Of a stretch of DNA of 48,943 bases, positions 36,421 to 45,016 are shown piece by piece. The translations under genes were made by a program, and so were the position numbers. The DNA is from an uncultured Solobacterium sp. (GTDB lineage Bacteria > Bacillota_I > Bacilli_A > Erysipelotrichales > Erysipelotrichaceae). The number at the start of each line of letters is the position of its first letter. Positions within the stretch are counted from its first letter, which is position 1. The stretch is from positions 1-48,943 of the forward strand of contig URYK01000021.1 in the NCBI GenBank assembly GCA_900552125.1, written 5' to 3'. The notes below the pieces were generated by a model. The model did no database searches. It was not told where the DNA came from and saw only the letters and a list, made by a program, of their open reading frames with translations.

Positions 36421-38775
36421 TTGAGTGCAGTATATGATTGGGACACGTTTAAACGATATCATGGTGGTATAAATGGTGCGAGATTTTGCTTTGAGGATTT
36501 GATGGAAGAGTTATTGCGAAAGGAAAATCCAAGTAAGAATGTAAAAGGTGTACGATTAGCTCAGGGTGATGGTGGAATAGATGTTTTTGTTGGAAATATA
36601 GGTCAGGAGAAAATAAATGTATATCAATGCAAGTATTTTGATGCAGGATTGAGAAGTAGCCAATGGAAACAAATTACTGATTCGTACAATAGAGCAATTG
36701 AAAATTCGGATTATCAGATGAATAAATGGATATTGTGTCTACCAGCAGAACTTTCTTTGGATGAACATATAAAATGGGAAGAATGGAAAAAGGAACATAA
36801 AGTTGATTCACTTGAGATAGAGCTGGTGTGTGGGAAGGAGATTATAGACCGATTGAGTAATAAAGGTCTGTGTGATAAATATTTTCAGAAATCATTTCCT
36901 AAATATATATCCAATAGACCTCATAGTGCAAAAAATTGTATGTTTCGAAATAATGAAGTAAATCTTTTAAAAGACGAGTTGGAAGCAGGCAACAATCTTT
37001 TAATATATGGTGAAGGTGGTTATGGAAAAACATCACTTGCAATATTGTTGTTTGAATTAATAAAAGATGATTATTGTCATTTGGCCTGGGTAAATTATGA
37101 AAATAGTTTAATTGATAGTTTACTTAATTCATTGACTATTTATGAAAATATCGAAAGAGAAAAACGGATTGAACTAATCTGTGATTTTTTAAGACAACAG
37201 GATAAGAATACCACTATTTTTCTGGATAATGTGGATGAACAGATTCAGGATGATGAATACATGCATGAGCTAGAGGGATGTGTCGATTTTATTATCACAT
37301 CAAGAATTCCATTTATAGAGAATTTTAAGGGATATCGCATCGAAAACAAGTCTATAGAAGAGTGTAGAAAGATTTTTGAGATGTATTATAATGCGCCTTG
37401 CAATATTGAAGAGGATATTTTTAAAAATCTTATAGAATATATAGAGCAAAATATACTTTTTATTGAACTTGTTGCAAAAACAGCACGTTATGCAGAGATG
37501 CCATTAAATGATTATATAAAAGAAATAGTGAGTACGGGATTATCGATAAGTGAAGATGAGATCTATTCAAGTTATGACGGGAAAACAGATAGTTTGATAA
37601 ATCGATTAAAGCATTTGTACGCATTACAAAAAATGACAGTAGAAGAACAAGAAGTATTAGAAAAATTCGCTTTAACCCCGAATTTATATGTTCCGTTTCA
37701 ATATAGAGAGTGGGCAGGAATAAAAAAAGACAAGTTGATTGCACTCATTAATAGAGGATGGATTGATAAATCAGAAGAAGGTTATAAAATGCATCCGTTA
37801 ATAAAAGAGAGTATAATTCAACAAGAAGTAATTAATATTTCGAATTTTGAAGAGTTGATAGGTAATATTTCGAGTAATAAATTTTGGCATTGTAATGACG
37901 AATATAGTAAACGATTAGTCAAGAAGCAGATTACAAAAAAGATTATAGATTATTTTATTGAGGTGGATTATAAAAAGATATTAGGCGTAATCAATGAGTA
38001 TTATCAAATATGTATTGAATTTTCTGAGTATAAAGAAGCTATTATAGTCTTAAAACATACACGTGAATTATGTGAGTCAGAAGAGAATAAGGATGAAAAA
38101 ATTCTTTTATCAATTAATTTATCTATAGCGTATTCGTATTTTCATGCATATAATGAAAAAGAAGCTATGTCTTATTTAAAATTAATAGATGAAATGGTAG
38201 ATAAGGTTCAGCTTAGTGATGATGAATTATTTGATATTTATAATCTACATATCATGACGAAAAGTTATTTTGGTGAAATAGAAAGTGCAAGACAATATTT
38301 TAATAAAATATGTGACTTGAGAATTACCGAAAGGGATTTTATGATGGCAATTCTTAATTATACGAGTGGATTGATACAGGCTAAAAAGATGAATTCTGCC
38401 ATGTCTCTTATGAATAAATTCAAAGAACGATTTGAAAAGGAATATAAAAATAACGAATCATATTTAGCAACTTTTTACAGTAATTTAGCAATAGTCTATG
38501 CAGATAAGGACGATTTTCAACAGGCGTTAGTATATGATGAAAAAGCATATGATTTAAGAAAACGATTTTTGGGTATCTATAGTAAGGATATGGCAATAAC
38601 ATATCTGGCATTGACAGAAGATTATTTGAATTTTAATAAAAATGATAAGGCAAAGGAATGTATAATCAAAGCGGAAGAAATATGTAGTGTTATTTTTGAG
38701 AATGAAGATAATCAGTTATATCAAAATGTGCTTCATGCAAAGCATGCGTTGGAAAATTTGGGATATGTTTTTTGA
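36421..38775 (+). CDS. Mrr-like nuclease / NB-ARC ATPase / TPR defence protein
   Basis: The 784-residue protein starts at TTG 36421 (AGGAAGGA nine bases before; no in-frame ATG nearby). Residues 20-150 are a restriction-endonuclease-like (Mrr/PD-(D/E)XK) domain with D54 in GDGGIDVF and Q69-x-K71 in YQCKY. Walker A is GEGGYGKT at 197-204; Walker B is TIFLDNVDE; a sensor DFIITSR follows, so this is a STAND (NB-ARC-like) ATPase. A winged-helix-like region (about 405-465) and helical TPR-like repeats (about 540-780) finish it. The plan is that of Avs-type pattern-recognition proteins but at half their length. Confidence 0.85.
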   Translation: MSAVYDWDTFKRYHGGINGARFCFEDLMEELLRKENPSKNVKGVRLAQGDGGIDVFVGNIGQEKINVYQCKYFDAGLRSSQWKQITDSYNRAIENSDYQMNKWILCLPAELSLDEHIKWEEWKKEHKVDSLEIELVCGKEIIDRLSNKGLCDKYFQKSFPKYISNRPHSAKNCMFRNNEVNLLKDELEAGNNLLIYGEGGYGKTSLAILLFELIKDDYCHLAWVNYENSLIDSLLNSLTIYENIEREKRIELICDFLRQQDKNTTIFLDNVDEQIQDDEYMHELEGCVDFIITSRIPFIENFKGYRIENKSIEECRKIFEMYYNAPCNIEEDIFKNLIEYIEQNILFIELVAKTARYAEMPLNDYIKEIVSTGLSISEDEIYSSYDGKTDSLINRLKHLYALQKMTVEEQEVLEKFALTPNLYVPFQYREWAGIKKDKLIALINRGWIDKSEEGYKMHPLIKESIIQQEVINISNFEELIGNISSNKFWHCNDEYSKRLVKKQITKKIIDYFIEVDYKKILGVINEYYQICIEFSEYKEAIIVLKHTRELCESEENKDEKILLSINLSIAYSYFHAYNEKEAMSYLKLIDEMVDKVQLSDDELFDIYNLHIMTKSYFGEIESARQYFNKICDLRITERDFMMAILNYTSGLIQAKKMNSAMSLMNKFKERFEKEYKNNESYLATFYSNLAIVYADKDDFQQALVYDEKAYDLRKRFLGIYSKDMAITYLALTEDYLNFNKNDKAKECIIKAEEICSVIFENEDNQLYQNVLHAKHALENLGYVF

Positions 38776-38839
38776 TGCATACTTAGGGTCAGATTCCTTT
38801 ACACTGATAACGTGAAAATTAAAATACTTGGAGAAAAAT

Positions 38840-39080
38840 ATGGGAAAATACTTTGGAATAGACGTTTTTCGCGGAGAAGCGAATGTAAATTTGACAGTAG
38901 ACCAGCACATAAGGCAGGTTGCTTTTTAGGCTGGTATTTATGGTCAGTTAAAGAATCAGAGAGGGGATGATACACCGGCAAAGGTTGCCATCAGTAAGGA
39001 TACACGCCGTTCAAACTATATGTTTGAGTATGGTGCGATACCAGGGGCATCTCCAAATCGAATTACTATTATCGTTTACG
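38840..39080 (+). pseudogene. broken phosphohexomutase gene, 5' fragment
   Basis: GGAG and ATG are intact and the frame begins MGKYFGIDVFRGEANVN, the start of phosphoglucosamine/phosphomannomutase-type enzymes (normally with FGTDG). The next stretch has an in-frame TAG (38927-38929) and a frame change, then AKVAISKDTRRSNYMFEYG, matching the family's KDTR region. Where the catalytic serine loop should follow, the sequence runs into IS66 remnants. The normal gene is about 1500 bases; only about 200 bases remain. It once probably belonged to the glycan genes. Confidence 0.7.
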
Positions 39081-39081
39081 A

Positions 39082-39288
39082 TGTATCCGCAAAGCCTGTC
39101 TGGAGCATATCCCGGAAGATTCTCTTCCATGCCAGCGGGCTGTTGAGATTTCTGAAAACATTATGCATCTGCCAGAAAGTACTCCCGATATTTCGATCGA
39201 GATAAATGGATGTATCGTCCGGGTTCATGGAGATATTTCGGAAGCTTTACTGGAAAAGACAGTCCGGGTACTCTCACATGTTAAATGA
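39082..39288 (+). pseudogene. IS66-family tnpA, C-terminal fragment
   Basis: In the frame starting at 39082 the sequence reads CIRKACLEHIPEDS and ends INGCIVRVHGDISEALLEKT plus a short tail and TGA, as in the small IS66 accessory protein TnpA. The N-terminal helix-turn-helix part is missing. It overlaps tnpB by 11 bases, the normal IS66 layout. Confidence 0.65.
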
Positions 39289-39639
39289 TGCGACCTGTTT
39301 TAAAAAGATATTTATTGTAACAGGATATACAGACCTCCGTTTAGGGATTGACCGTCTGGCAGATACTGTGTGCTCTTATCTTGGAGGAAATGCCATCGAA
39401 CCAGATACCCTCTATCTTTTCTGTGGACGGAGAACAGACCGTATCAAAGGTCTGGTATGGGAAAATGACGGTTCCTGCTTTATAAAAGATTAGAAGCAGG
39501 GAAGTTTCAATGGCCAAGAACAGAATCAGAAGTACGTTCCATTACGTCCCAACAGTTCCGATGGCTTATGGAAGGTCTTACTACCCTCCCTAAAAAGCAG
39601 GTGAAACGATTGAAAAAGGCACCAGATTATACGGTATAG
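39278..39639 (+). pseudogene. tnpB: IS66-family tnpB, frameshifted
   Basis: ATG 39278 opens an IS66 Orf2 protein: FIVTGYTDLRLGIDRLAD, then DTLYLFCGRRTDRIKGLVWEND. One base is missing near 39474, after which the frame stops at 39493. The other frame goes on with LLYKRLEAGKFQWPRTESEV and ends at 39639 at the normal family length. So the gene is recently broken by a single deletion. Confidence 0.85.
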
Positions 39640-40062
39640 TTTTGTGCATAATGTAGAAATTTTAAAAGTTTTTTATGGACAAAAAAAACAGGCGGGCTTT
39701 CATATTTTTTCTTATATATAAGCCGCCTGTTCTTCTTTTTTACAAGATAACGCAGATTTCTTTTTAGGAGAAAGGCATCTGTTTCCTTTGCCTGCAGGCA
39801 CGGAAATAAGCGGAAAAAAGCATTGTGATACTGACGAAAAGGATAACCGGGGTGATTCGCTTGCTGTCCTGTTTTCTGATATAATAGAGATAATCTTTAG
39901 AAAAGGAAGGTCTCTGTTATGCAGATGAGACGTCAGTCCTTGTGAGAAAAGACGGAAGAAATACCACAGCACATGGAAGATACAGACTTGAGCTTCTGTG
40001 AAAATCTGTTACCGTGGTCAACAAGTCTTCCTGAAAAGTGCAGAAAGCCAGAGAAAAAATAA
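39640..40062 (+). pseudogene. IS66 tnpC remnant
   Basis: Most of the roughly 1500-base transposase gene is gone. At 39979-40062 a reading frame gives EDTDLSFCENLLPWSTSL plus a short basic tail and TAA, which matches the LPWS-containing C-terminus of IS66 transposases. The bases between 39731 and 39960 hold no recognisable gene on either strand. Confidence 0.6.
39688..39730 (+). terminator. hairpin inside the IS66 remnant
   Basis: ACAGGCGGGCTT (39688-39699) pairs with AAGCCGCCTGT (39720-39730) with one bulged base, 20-base loop, followed by TCTTCTTTTT. It has the form of a terminator. It lies where the tnpB-tnpC junction of a full element would be. Confidence 0.55.
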
Positions 40063-40080
40063 GACCGCCAAAAGGCGGTC
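40063..40080. terminator. 7-bp GC-rich hairpin after the IS66 remnant
   Basis: GACCGCC (40063-40069) and GGCGGTC (40074-40080) form a perfect stem with a four-A loop directly after the tnpC stop. AAAATTT follows. It probably ends transcripts from the element; on the reverse strand it would be followed by TTATTTTTT, which suits termination of reverse-strand transcripts better. Confidence 0.6.
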
Positions 40081-40169
40081 AAAATTTAGTCAAGGTACTC
40101 GCTATCTACCACTTACTATATTTACCTAATAAGATATAATCTTAATTGGAAAGAAAAGAGGTTGCTTAT

Positions 40170-40790
40170 ATGTTGGAGAAGAAAAAATCAATTGGCTATT
40201 TTATTGCCGTAGATGGACCTAATGGTGTTGGAAAGTCAACTTTAATAGCAGCTATAAAAAATAAACTAGAAATATTAGGATATGATGTTTATGTGACAAG
40301 AGAGCCAACAGATACCAAATTGGGTAATTTTTTGAGAGAGTTTGCAGAGCAACACTCAGGAGTAAGTTTAGCATGTATGGTTGCAGCAGATAGATATGAG
40401 CATATAATAAATGAGATTATGCCTGCATTAGGAGAAGGGAAAATAGTTATTTCTGATAGATATATACTTTCATCATTAATATTACAAGAAATGGATGGTG
40501 TTGGCACAGAGTTTATATTGAATACAAATTCTGAAATAATAAAACCAGACTTGCAACTGGCGGTGATTGCTGATGAGAAAATTTTGCAGGAAAGACTGTC
40601 AGAACGGGATGTATTAACTAGATTTGAAAAGGAAAATCAGTCAAAAAGAGAACTTGATTTTATGGAGAAAGGGGTTAGAGAATTAGGAAAGCATAATATT
40701 GATATTATGAATATCTACAATAATGATAATTTAGATGAAAATGTCGAAAAAGTGATTTCTTATATAGCTGATAGATGGAGGAAGGTATGA
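40170..40790 (+). CDS. thymidylate-kinase-like P-loop kinase
   Basis: ATG 40170 is favoured over TTG 40146 since AAGAGG lies seven bases upstream; 206 residues. Walker A is GPNGVGKST (16-24), then VTREPTDT, the DRY motif in VISDRYILSS, and a lid-like RLSERD. These are the landmarks of dTMP kinase, which makes dTDP from dTMP. A cell has its own tmk elsewhere, and this AT-rich copy starts a three-gene operon with a radical SAM enzyme and a UDG-like protein, so it may act on an unusual nucleotide. Substrate unknown. Confidence 0.8.
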   Translation: MLEKKKSIGYFIAVDGPNGVGKSTLIAAIKNKLEILGYDVYVTREPTDTKLGNFLREFAEQHSGVSLACMVAADRYEHIINEIMPALGEGKIVISDRYILSSLILQEMDGVGTEFILNTNSEIIKPDLQLAVIADEKILQERLSERDVLTRFEKENQSKRELDFMEKGVRELGKHNIDIMNIYNNDNLDENVEKVISYIADRWRKV

Positions 40791-42121
40791 AAAAATTTAT
40801 TTTATTTAATTCTCCTATATTTTGGGATGCTACGAAAGAAAAAGAACAATATTTGTCACCGTTGGGATTGGGATACATAGCAACATATTTAGAAAAAGCA
40901 GGAATAGATGTTACTATTGTTGATTGTGTAAAAGAAAGAAAATCTGTAAATGATATAGTGGATTTTATTAATAAAACGCATCCGGATTATATTGGAATAA
41001 ATATTTTTACACAAAATTATGAAATGGTGAAGTATATCATTGAGAGCATTACGATAACTTGTGATTGTTTTATTGGAGGACAGGTTGTTAAGAGCATTTA
41101 TTTAGATATACTTCGGTGGAATACTCAAAATAGATTGAATATAATTATTGGGGAGGGAGAATTTATAATACCGGCGCTTGTTTCAGGAAGATGTAAACAA
41201 ATTCCAGAACAAGAAAACGATCAAAAAGTTGTATACAGAGTTAATAAGAATTCAGAATATTTTCCAAAAGATATCTCAAATATTTTTTTAAATAGGAAGT
41301 ATTTAGGAAATGAAATAATATATAATCATTATGGTGAAAAAGAAATAGCGATTATTACATCGAGAGGTTGTGCGTTTGACTGTGCATTTTGTGGAGGGGC
41401 TAAGAGTTTAAATAAAGATATCACAACTAGAATTAGGACAGAAGAAAGTGTTATAACGGAAATTAGAGAGATACTATCTGCATATCCCGATATTCAAAGT
41501 ATTCGAGTTTTAGATGATTTATTTCTAAGAAATGGTAAAAGTATAGATATGACAAATAATATTTTTTTAAAATTTCCACATTTAAGTTGGAGAGGAATGG
41601 TTCATGTATTATCTTTAGCTAAAGATGTTGAGAAGGTAAAGAAACTCCGTAGAGGAAGATGTAGGGAATTATTTATCGGAATAGAATCTGGGTCAGAAAG
41701 CGTAAGAAGAAAAATAAATAAGCTTGGAACTATAGATGATGTTATTACTGTTTCAAAGGCAATCCTAGAGAGCGGGATTGATTTAAAGGGATATTTTATT
41801 TATGGATTTCCAGGAGAAACAAAAGAAGATTTTCAAAAAACATATGAACTGGCTTCTAAAATAAAGGAAATATCGACTAATACTACTGGGACATTTAGAA
41901 CTAGTGTATTTCAGTTTAGGCCATATCATGGAACACAGTTATATAATGAAATAGTAAAAAGTACAGGAATTATTCATGAGTGTGAATTTAATCAGTCAAT
42001 CAGTAAATTTGAGGGAAGGTCACAGTTTAATTTTGATTTTGGAAATTACAGTAAGGAAAAAGATGAAATTTTAAATCAATATATAATAAAAACACAGGAG
42101 CTTACAAAAGAAGAAAAATGA
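40787..42121 (+). CDS. B12-binding-type radical SAM enzyme
   Basis: ATG 40787 has GGAGG five bases upstream and overlaps the kinase stop as ATGA; 444 residues. Residues 1-140 look like a cobalamin-binding domain (LSPLGLGYIATYLEKAGIDV, then HPDYIGINIFTQNY) without an obvious DxHxxG motif. The radical SAM core follows with C195, C199 and C202 in CAFDCAFC, then FIGIESGSESV and YFIYGFPGETKEDF. Family members do methylations and other radical chemistry. Its place between a nucleotide kinase and a UDG-like protein suggests nucleotide or DNA-base chemistry, which is inference. Confidence 0.85.
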   Translation: MKKFILFNSPIFWDATKEKEQYLSPLGLGYIATYLEKAGIDVTIVDCVKERKSVNDIVDFINKTHPDYIGINIFTQNYEMVKYIIESITITCDCFIGGQVVKSIYLDILRWNTQNRLNIIIGEGEFIIPALVSGRCKQIPEQENDQKVVYRVNKNSEYFPKDISNIFLNRKYLGNEIIYNHYGEKEIAIITSRGCAFDCAFCGGAKSLNKDITTRIRTEESVITEIREILSAYPDIQSIRVLDDLFLRNGKSIDMTNNIFLKFPHLSWRGMVHVLSLAKDVEKVKKLRRGRCRELFIGIESGSESVRRKINKLGTIDDVITVSKAILESGIDLKGYFIYGFPGETKEDFQKTYELASKIKEISTNTTGTFRTSVFQFRPYHGTQLYNEIVKSTGIIHECEFNQSISKFEGRSQFNFDFGNYSKEKDEILNQYIIKTQELTKEEK

Positions 42122-42666
42122 TTGAGCAAATACGTAGATGTCAAAAGTGTGGTTTATGTTTTAATCAAAAACCATTATTAGATGTAGAAAAGGAATGTCA
42201 GGTTTTTTGGGTGGGGCTTTCAGCCAAAAAAAAGAAGTCGAATAAAGAAATCCCATTATCCCCGGAAACTAATACAGGAATGGTGATTCAAAGGATTGAG
42301 GAAGTATGTGGGGAGGTTACTACATATAAAACAAATTTAGTAAAGTGCCTCCCTTTAACAGAAGAACAAAAGTTGCGTTATCCGAATAAAAAAGAAATTG
42401 ACAGTTGTTATGAGCATTTGGCTGAAGAGATACAGGAACTGTCTCCTAAAATAGTATTTTTATTAGGGGGAAAAGTTTCTTCAGCAGTTGAAAAACACTT
42501 AAAAATTAATTTTGAAAAATGGGATGAGTTTAAATATCACTATAAAAAAATTAATGGAGTTTATTATGTTCCTATTCATCATCCATCTTATATTTATATT
42601 TATAGAAGAAAACGAATTGATGAATATATTAATGAAGTTGAGAGGATAATAAAGCGATTATTGTAA
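42118..42666 (+). CDS. uracil-DNA-glycosylase-like protein
   Basis: The ATG overlaps the radical SAM stop (ATGA, 42118-42121); 182 residues. The N-terminal CQKCGLC (C8, C11, C14) with later cysteines (C63, C77) suggests the 4Fe-4S cluster of family 4/5 UDGs. YKTNLVKCLPL and VPIHHPSYIY match the NxxKC and HPS blocks of that superfamily. The first active-site motif, normally GEAPG, reads VGLSAKKKK here, so base recognition may be altered or lost. It could remove or bind a modified base linked to the two upstream enzymes. Confidence 0.75.
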   Translation: MIEQIRRCQKCGLCFNQKPLLDVEKECQVFWVGLSAKKKKSNKEIPLSPETNTGMVIQRIEEVCGEVTTYKTNLVKCLPLTEEQKLRYPNKKEIDSCYEHLAEEIQELSPKIVFLLGGKVSSAVEKHLKINFEKWDEFKYHYKKINGVYYVPIHHPSYIYIYRRKRIDEYINEVERIIKRLL

Positions 42667-43061
42667 GGGGATTAAATAGCTTATTTGCAGGAATGCGAAG
42701 TATAACAAAATGCAATACCAGGTAATTTGGATATAGAATAATAAAAAGTATAAAGCAGGGGATATTTCATGGCATATGACGGCGGAATATCCTCTGTTTT
42801 AAATAACAAATTAACATATAAATTTAAAGTGGGAAAATATCTAGATACATATACTCCAAGTTTATTTGTAAAAAATTTTATTTTGCCGAAAGAGCGCGAA
42901 GAGGGAATAGCGGTAGAAAATTAATTGAGTCTTATGGGGTCGCGAATACTATTTTATACGATCACGGAGGAACAACCTTGGATAAATAGTGTGGGAATAG
43001 CAAAGAATCCTCTGTTTTAGGTGCAAGACGATTGGATTCACATGGAAATAGGAGTTGTAAA
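42667..43061. other. intergenic region with coding relics
   Basis: No intact gene is seen. The frame ending at the TAG 42987-42989 reads RGNSGRKLIESYGVANTILY and on for nine residues, which looks like a real protein end with its N-terminus lost; an overlapping frame (…LFVKNFILPKEREEGIAVEN, stop 42922-42924) may be part of the same relic after a frameshift. TCCTCTGTTTTA occurs twice, at 42790-42801 and 43009-43020, bounding the relic. Confidence 0.4.
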
Positions 43062-43784
43062 ATGGCAGGAAGACCAAAAAAGAAACCAGAATATAATCCA
43101 GAACTTCAATTTAACAATTTTCTTCAAGAGTTAAGGGATGCCTATGAAGAAGCAGATTCTTTAAGATCACTGGCAGATGAGCTAAATATTAGTCTGCTTA
43201 AACTCCGTAAGCTACTTATTACTGCAGATGTATTCACATCAGATATATGTACAGAAATCAATGATTTGTACCAGTCAGGAAAAAAGATTCCGGAGATTAT
43301 GAAACTCACAGGTCTTTCCAGAGCATCGGTTCATTCCTATCTGCCCTACACAAAGGGAATTTATAATGCAGCAGAGATAAGTCTAAATGCGGAGAGATGT
43401 CGGACATATAAGATTCGACAGGAGCAGGTTCGGCTTCTAAAGGAAATACCATCAGAGGAAAATCTGTGGCAGGCTGTTATTGCTTTTCAGGATTATCCAT
43501 TTAAAACGGCAACTAGATTACCATTCCGATATAAATTGAAGGTCGGTAAAAACGGAGAGTATAACAGAGAGCTGCTGATAGACCGAAGAGAGAAGAGTAA
43601 GAGTCTTGCCTGGAGTAGTGTAGTGCTGGCATTTGAAAATAGTAAGAGGATTTTAGAAGAAGTGAAGAAGCCGAAAGCACTTGGAGATATTAGAGGAGTT
43701 TCATATATTTATCCGATACTATGGCGACTTGGTTTGATCCGAGTTCCGGAAGCAATAGAGAAGAAAATAGGAAAGCAGAGATAA
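43062..43784 (+). CDS. helix-turn-helix protein of a type common in mobile elements
   Basis: ATG 43062 has GGAG eight bases upstream and is preferred over ATG 43032; 240 residues. The N-terminus MAGRPKKKPEYNPE is basic. Residues 35-60 (SLRSLADELNISLLKLRKLL) and 78-100 (KIPEIMKLTGLSRASVHSYL) are two helix-turn-helix units. I recall similar proteins from Lachnospiraceae integrated elements, where they have no defined role. It probably binds DNA as a regulator. Confidence 0.65.
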   Translation: MAGRPKKKPEYNPELQFNNFLQELRDAYEEADSLRSLADELNISLLKLRKLLITADVFTSDICTEINDLYQSGKKIPEIMKLTGLSRASVHSYLPYTKGIYNAAEISLNAERCRTYKIRQEQVRLLKEIPSEENLWQAVIAFQDYPFKTATRLPFRYKLKVGKNGEYNRELLIDRREKSKSLAWSSVVLAFENSKRILEEVKKPKALGDIRGVSYIYPILWRLGLIRVPEAIEKKIGKQR

Positions 43785-43985
43785 ATCCCTGCTTCTTTGC
43801 TTGCAAGTGATTAGATTAACATGGGTATATTAAAGAGTTTCTCGTAAAATAAATATGAAAAAAGATACACGATTATTAATGAATGTGTCTAATGAAAAAC
43901 TCAAATAAAAAAACAGAGAATTAATGTGTTTTCATAGAAATCTTACTGTGATAAACTTATAGGAAAAGCGACGGAGGATAAATCA

Positions 43986-44363
43986 ATGTTTGACACAATT
44001 CATCATATTGCAATTATAGGAAGTGATTATGAGAAATCAAAACATTTTTATGTTGATTTACTGGGGTTTGAAATAATCCGGGAAAATTATCGAAAGGAAC
44101 GGGATGATTATAAAATAGATTTAGCTTGTGGAGAGCAGGAGATTGAGCTATTTATTATAAAAGATGCTCCGGCCCGTGTAAATTATCCGGAAGCACTTGG
44201 CTTGAGGCATCTGGCATTTAAGGTAAAAAGCGTTGATGATACGGTTAAAGAACTTAATGCAAAAGGAATAGCAACAGAGCCGGTACGTTTAGACGATTAT
44301 ACCGGAAAGAAAATGACATTTTTCCATGATCCGGATAATCTTCCATTAGAAATCCATGAATAA
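43986..44363 (+). CDS. VOC-family (glyoxalase-like) metalloprotein
   Basis: The 125-residue protein has the two babbab modules of the vicinal-oxygen-chelate fold. The likely metal ligands are H7 in IHHIAI, E54 in IELFII, H75 in LRHLAF and E122 in LEIHE, which fits the YaeR/GloA2 group. Such enzymes isomerise or cleave small metabolites using Ni, Zn or Fe; the substrate is unknown. CGGAGG lies before the ATG. It is followed by the hairpin at 44457. Confidence 0.9.
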   Translation: MFDTIHHIAIIGSDYEKSKHFYVDLLGFEIIRENYRKERDDYKIDLACGEQEIELFIIKDAPARVNYPEALGLRHLAFKVKSVDDTVKELNAKGIATEPVRLDDYTGKKMTFFHDPDNLPLEIHE

Positions 44364-44391
44364 TCAACTATTATGATTGCTGTTTGAAATA

Positions 44392-44574
44392 CTATGGTAT
44401 ATCCAGATAGAAGATAAGAAAAGAAAAGCTGTGGACGAAACTTCTATAGACAAGAGAAAAGCTCAGAGAATTTAAACTCTGGGCTTTTTCTATATCATTG
44501 TTTTTATAGCCGGTATAAAAGGTTCCAATCATGGCTGCCAATGCACCAAGTGACCAATATTTATGTGCTTTCAT
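44392..44574 (-). CDS. small membrane peptide, possibly with an abnormal 3' end
   Basis: On the reverse strand AGGAGG lies nine bases before ATG (44572-44574). The product starts MKAHKYWSLGALAAMIGTFY and has one hydrophobic helix, as in short clostridial proteins of about 25-35 residues that end soon after the GY(K) that follows. Here the frame runs 35 residues more, straight through the hairpin at 44457-44488, so the original stop was probably lost. Function unknown. Confidence 0.5.
   Translation of the reverse strand: MKAHKYWSLGALAAMIGTFYTGYKNNDIEKAQSLNSLSFSLVYRSFVHSFSFLIFYLDIP
44457..44489 (+). terminator. Rho-independent terminator after the VOC gene
   Basis: AAAAGCTCAGAG (44457-44468) pairs with CTCTGGGCTTTT (44477-44488) with one wobble; eight-base loop; five T residues at 44485-44489. 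It works on the forward strand for the VOC gene and could also serve the reverse-strand peptide gene. Confidence 0.8.
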
Positions 44575-44638
44575 TTGAATATACCTCCTGCATTTTTTTA
44601 TATAATACCTCTTTTTGGAAAGTATGAAAACAGGAAAT

Positions 44639-44780
44639 TTATAAATTTTGCTCTTTCTCAATCTGCTGTTCCTGCTCGTGATTCTTCCCAAGAATCATAT
44701 CAATATTAGCGGAAACGGTACGAAGTTCCCGTTCGTAATCTCGGCGGTTAGAAAAATCTTCCCGTTGTGTATCTCGCAAT
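44639..44780 (-). pseudogene. C-terminal fragment of an unidentified gene
   Basis: On the reverse strand a 46-codon open frame reads ILRDTQREDFSNRRDYEREL, then RTVSANIDMILGKNHEQE, and stops at 44639-44641. It is a charged, helical protein end with no start codon of its own: a TGA stands directly upstream. It resembles the tail of a mobile-element replication or mobilisation protein, but I cannot name it. The remaining 230 bases up to the NhaC gene show nothing recognisable. Confidence 0.45.
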
Positions 44781-45016
44781 ATTCATTAATAGGACATTGC
44801 TTTTTCGCTTATTATGGGTTATAATATAGTTCGTCTTTTGCAATTTAACACATTAAATCGTAATAGGTTAAAGAGGCGAAATAAAGATTCATACAGACAG
44901 GAAGATAAAATTACATATAGATGTACATTAAGTATTGTTTCTGAAAAGGTTACGATTTGTATAGAATGTAATTGTTTTGTTGACAGTAGAGAATCTGACA
45001 GAATGGGAGAAAAGTG

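Noticed and set aside
13878..38775. A single large anti-phage operon spanning the whole island
   Set aside because: Internal terminators, a reverse-strand gene, separate promoters and the rml operon break it into independent units.
39712..39972. 86-residue reverse-strand frame within the IS66 remnant
   Set aside because: No ribosome site or similarity; it lies across a hairpin and deleted transposase DNA.
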